Source of the DNA: Ruminococcus sp.
GTDB taxonomy: Bacteria; Bacillota; Clostridia; Oscillospirales; Ruminococcaceae
Direction of reading: 5' to 3'
DNA length: 6,501 nucleotides
Assembly: GCA_003446315.1 (NCBI GenBank)
Contig: DMBA01000113.1
Location: forward strand, 1 to 6,501
Position numbers and translations under genes: made by a program. The notes beneath the pieces are model-generated. The model saw only the letters and a list, made by a program, of their open reading frames with translations, had not been told where the DNA came from and searched no databases. How positions within the stretch are numbered: position 1 is the stretch's first letter; every line of letters begins with the position of its first letter. Positions 4,956 through 6,501 of this stretch are shown one piece after another.

Positions 4956-6260
4956 ATGATCGAAATAACAGAAATATTCAGCGGTTCTCCGGCAGAACGA
5001 GCCGGCATTCAGACAGGCGATCAACTGGTTGCCGTCAATGATACTGTCATCCATGATGTCCTCGATTATCGCTTTGCAGCGGCGGATAAACTGCTGACCG
5101 TCCGCATCGTGCGGGACGGCGCTGAAATGTCCGTGCAGGTGCATAAGCATGAATATGAGGATCTGGGGCTGGGGTTTGCCACTGCCCTCATGGATGAGAA
5201 ACGCACCTGCGGCAATCATTGCATTTTCTGTTTTATTGACCAGAATCCCAAAGGAATGCGTGAAACCATCTATTTCAAAGATGATGATGCGCGGCTTTCT
5301 TTTTTACAGGGCAGCTATATCACGCTGACCAATCTGACAGATGAAGATGTTGACCGGATCATTCGCATGCATATGACGGTGAATGTTTCGGTGCAGACCA
5401 CAGACCCGCAGCTTCGATGCAAAATGCTGGGCAATAAGCACGCAGGCGAATCGCTGCGGCATCTCTGGCGGATGGCAGAAGCCGGCGTTTCGATGAACTG
5501 TCAGATCGTGCTTTGTCCGACATGGAATGACGGCGATCATCTCCACAAAACGCTTGCCGATCTGTTTTCTATGGTGCCGGCAGTCGAAAGCATCGCCGTT
5601 GTGCCCTTCGGCATGACAAAATTCCGGCAGCATCTCTGCCCGATCCCGGCATTTACGGTTGAAACCGCACGGGAAGCCATCGAACAGATCGAAGCAGTTC
5701 AGCGGTGGAGTCTGGAAGCAAACGGCAGCCGGATCGTCTATGCATCCGATGAGCTGTATCTGCTTGCAGAGCTGCCCCTGCCGGATGACGAAGCCTATGA
5801 AGGTTATCCGCAGTATGAGAACGGTGTCGGCATGCTGCGATATCTCATGAATGAATTCTATGACGCGCTGGAAGATGCCGAATATGACGGAGAAGCGCGT
5901 TTTCTGACCATTGCAACCGGAGCTGCTGCACATCCGTTTCTGGAGAAGATGATGCAGGATCTGGAAGCAAAATTCCCGCAGGTACATTGTCAGGTGCTGC
6001 TGATCCGGAATGATTTTTTCGGGCACACCATCACCGTTGCCGGACTCCTGACCTATCAGGATCTCTGTGCGCAGCTACAGGGAAAAGAGCTCGGCAGCGC
6101 TGTTTTGCTGACGGAGACCTGTCTGCGGCATGACGATGTGTTCCTTGATGACAAATCCAAAGAAGATCTGGAACATGCACTTGGTGTCCATGTGATAAAA
6201 TGCAAGGTGGACGGCTATGTGCTGCTTGATACTGTTCTGGGATATGCCGAAGGCGAATGA
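4956..6260 (+). CDS. PDZ, radical SAM-like and DUF512 domain protein
   Basis: A 434-aa protein of the DUF512 family, widespread in Clostridia and cyanobacteria and without an assigned reaction. The start at 4956 follows GGAGG (4941-4945) by 10 nt. Residues about 1-65 form a PDZ-like domain (GSPAERAGIQTGDQLVAVN at 10-28). Residues 85-92 carry CGNHCIFC, the CxxxCxxC pattern that binds the 4Fe-4S cluster in radical SAM enzymes, followed by FIDQNPKGMR. The conserved family stretch DDDARLSFLQGSYITLTN is at 109-126 and YVSV-like VNVSVQTTDP at 142-151. The DUF512 half contains VPFGMTKFR (216-224), YASDELYLLA (262-271), YEGYPQYENGVGMLR (281-295) and a C-terminal region about 310-430. It is cytosolic by sequence. 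Family membership is clear; the substrate is unknown. In other Clostridia, as I recall, this gene often precedes the ribosome-assembly GTPase gene der, but a membrane protein gene follows here. Confidence 0.92.
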   Translation: MIEITEIFSGSPAERAGIQTGDQLVAVNDTVIHDVLDYRFAAADKLLTVRIVRDGAEMSVQVHKHEYEDLGLGFATALMDEKRTCGNHCIFCFIDQNPKGMRETIYFKDDDARLSFLQGSYITLTNLTDEDVDRIIRMHMTVNVSVQTTDPQLRCKMLGNKHAGESLRHLWRMAEAGVSMNCQIVLCPTWNDGDHLHKTLADLFSMVPAVESIAVVPFGMTKFRQHLCPIPAFTVETAREAIEQIEAVQRWSLEANGSRIVYASDELYLLAELPLPDDEAYEGYPQYENGVGMLRYLMNEFYDALEDAEYDGEARFLTIATGAAAHPFLEKMMQDLEAKFPQVHCQVLLIRNDFFGHTITVAGLLTYQDLCAQLQGKELGSAVLLTETCLRHDDVFLDDKSKEDLEHALGVHVIKCKVDGYVLLDTVLGYAEGE

Positions 6261-6280
6261 CGCGAAAGGATGGGACGATC

Positions 6281-6501
6281 ATGCGATATCAAAAACTGCT
6301 CGAATTACTGAAGAAAAGCCAAAAAATATCTTTGATGGTCGGCGTGCCGGCGCTTGGTTTCTTTTTGATCCTGTCAATTGTATTCACATTTCGCGGATCC
6401 GGAAAACCATGGCTGCCCGGATTCATCATTACTTTCATCATCCTTGTGCTGATGATTGAACTGATCGTTTCCAATCTCAATTACGAGAAAAAACTGGATG
6501 A
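6281..6501 (+). CDS. Two-helix membrane protein, N-terminal part (cut by window end)
   Basis: Open reading frame without a stop at the window edge; 73 codons visible. Two membrane segments are clear: about 16-37 (ISLMVGVPALGFFLILSIVF) and about 47-65 (PGFIITFIILVLMIELIVS), separated by a short loop with RGSGKPWLP. The basic start MRYQKLLELLKKSQK suggests a cytoplasmic N-terminus. The start at 6281 follows AAAGGA (6264-6269) at about 11 nt. An in-frame ATG at 6257 overlaps the stop codon of the DUF512 gene in ATGA, which would allow translational coupling, but its AAGG is only 3 nt away. Function is not recognised. It probably belongs to the same operon as the two preceding genes. Confidence 0.75.
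   Translation, partial: MRYQKLLELLKKSQKISLMVGVPALGFFLILSIVFTFRGSGKPWLPGFIITFIILVLMIELIVSNLNYEKKLD

Noticed and set aside
5304..6026. 240-codon minus-strand reading frame opposite the DUF512 gene
   Set aside because: Antisense shadow; Cys/His/Arg-rich composition and no supporting signals, while the plus strand carries the conserved DUF512 motifs.

Overview
The window looks like an ordinary chromosomal housekeeping segment of a Gram-positive Clostridia bacterium, most likely a Ruminococcus-like member of the Oscillospiraceae. This is inferred from the YceD(DUF177)-rpmF pair, a four-cysteine L32, a PDZ/radical-SAM/DUF512 protein, strong GGAGG ribosome binding sites, and near-consensus sigma-A promoters of the TTGACA-17-TATAAT type. 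I saw no tRNA, rRNA, CRISPR array, IS element, phage gene or integrase.

Layout. (1) Positions 1-1318: on the minus strand lies a secreted D-Ala-D-Ala carboxypeptidase (DacF/PBP5 type) with unusual second and third active-site motifs; its intrinsic terminator is at about 58-101. (2) Positions 1319-1749: a 431-bp divergent intergenic region. It holds a hairpin terminator that works best on the plus strand, two good plus-strand promoters (P1 at 1421-1449, P2 at 1602-1630), and a compact three-helix leader RNA (1642-1697) just after the P2 start site. An 11-base motif, CGAAGGGACAG, occurs once after each promoter, each time inside a similarly shaped hairpin. (3) Positions 1750-3585: glucose-6-phosphate isomerase (pgi), followed by a small P-loop NTPase of unknown function. 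(4) Positions 3601-4503: a perfect-consensus promoter, the YceD/DUF177 protein, ribosomal protein L32 (rpmF), and a strong terminator. (5) Positions 4543-6501: a small acidic protein of unknown function, a PDZ + radical SAM + DUF512 protein, and the start of a two-helix membrane protein cut by the window end.

How the genes fit together. pgi serves central carbon flow (glucose-6-phosphate/fructose-6-phosphate), and the carboxypeptidase trims peptidoglycan stem peptides. YceD and L32 form the conserved ribosome pair. The last three genes are closely spaced on one strand and probably co-transcribed, but their roles are unknown. The most interesting non-coding signal is the duplicated promoter-plus-structured-leader arrangement in front of pgi. 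The most interesting protein signal is the NAN/KAG pair replacing the usual SxN/KTG motifs in the carboxypeptidase. No clearly new multi-gene system is visible.
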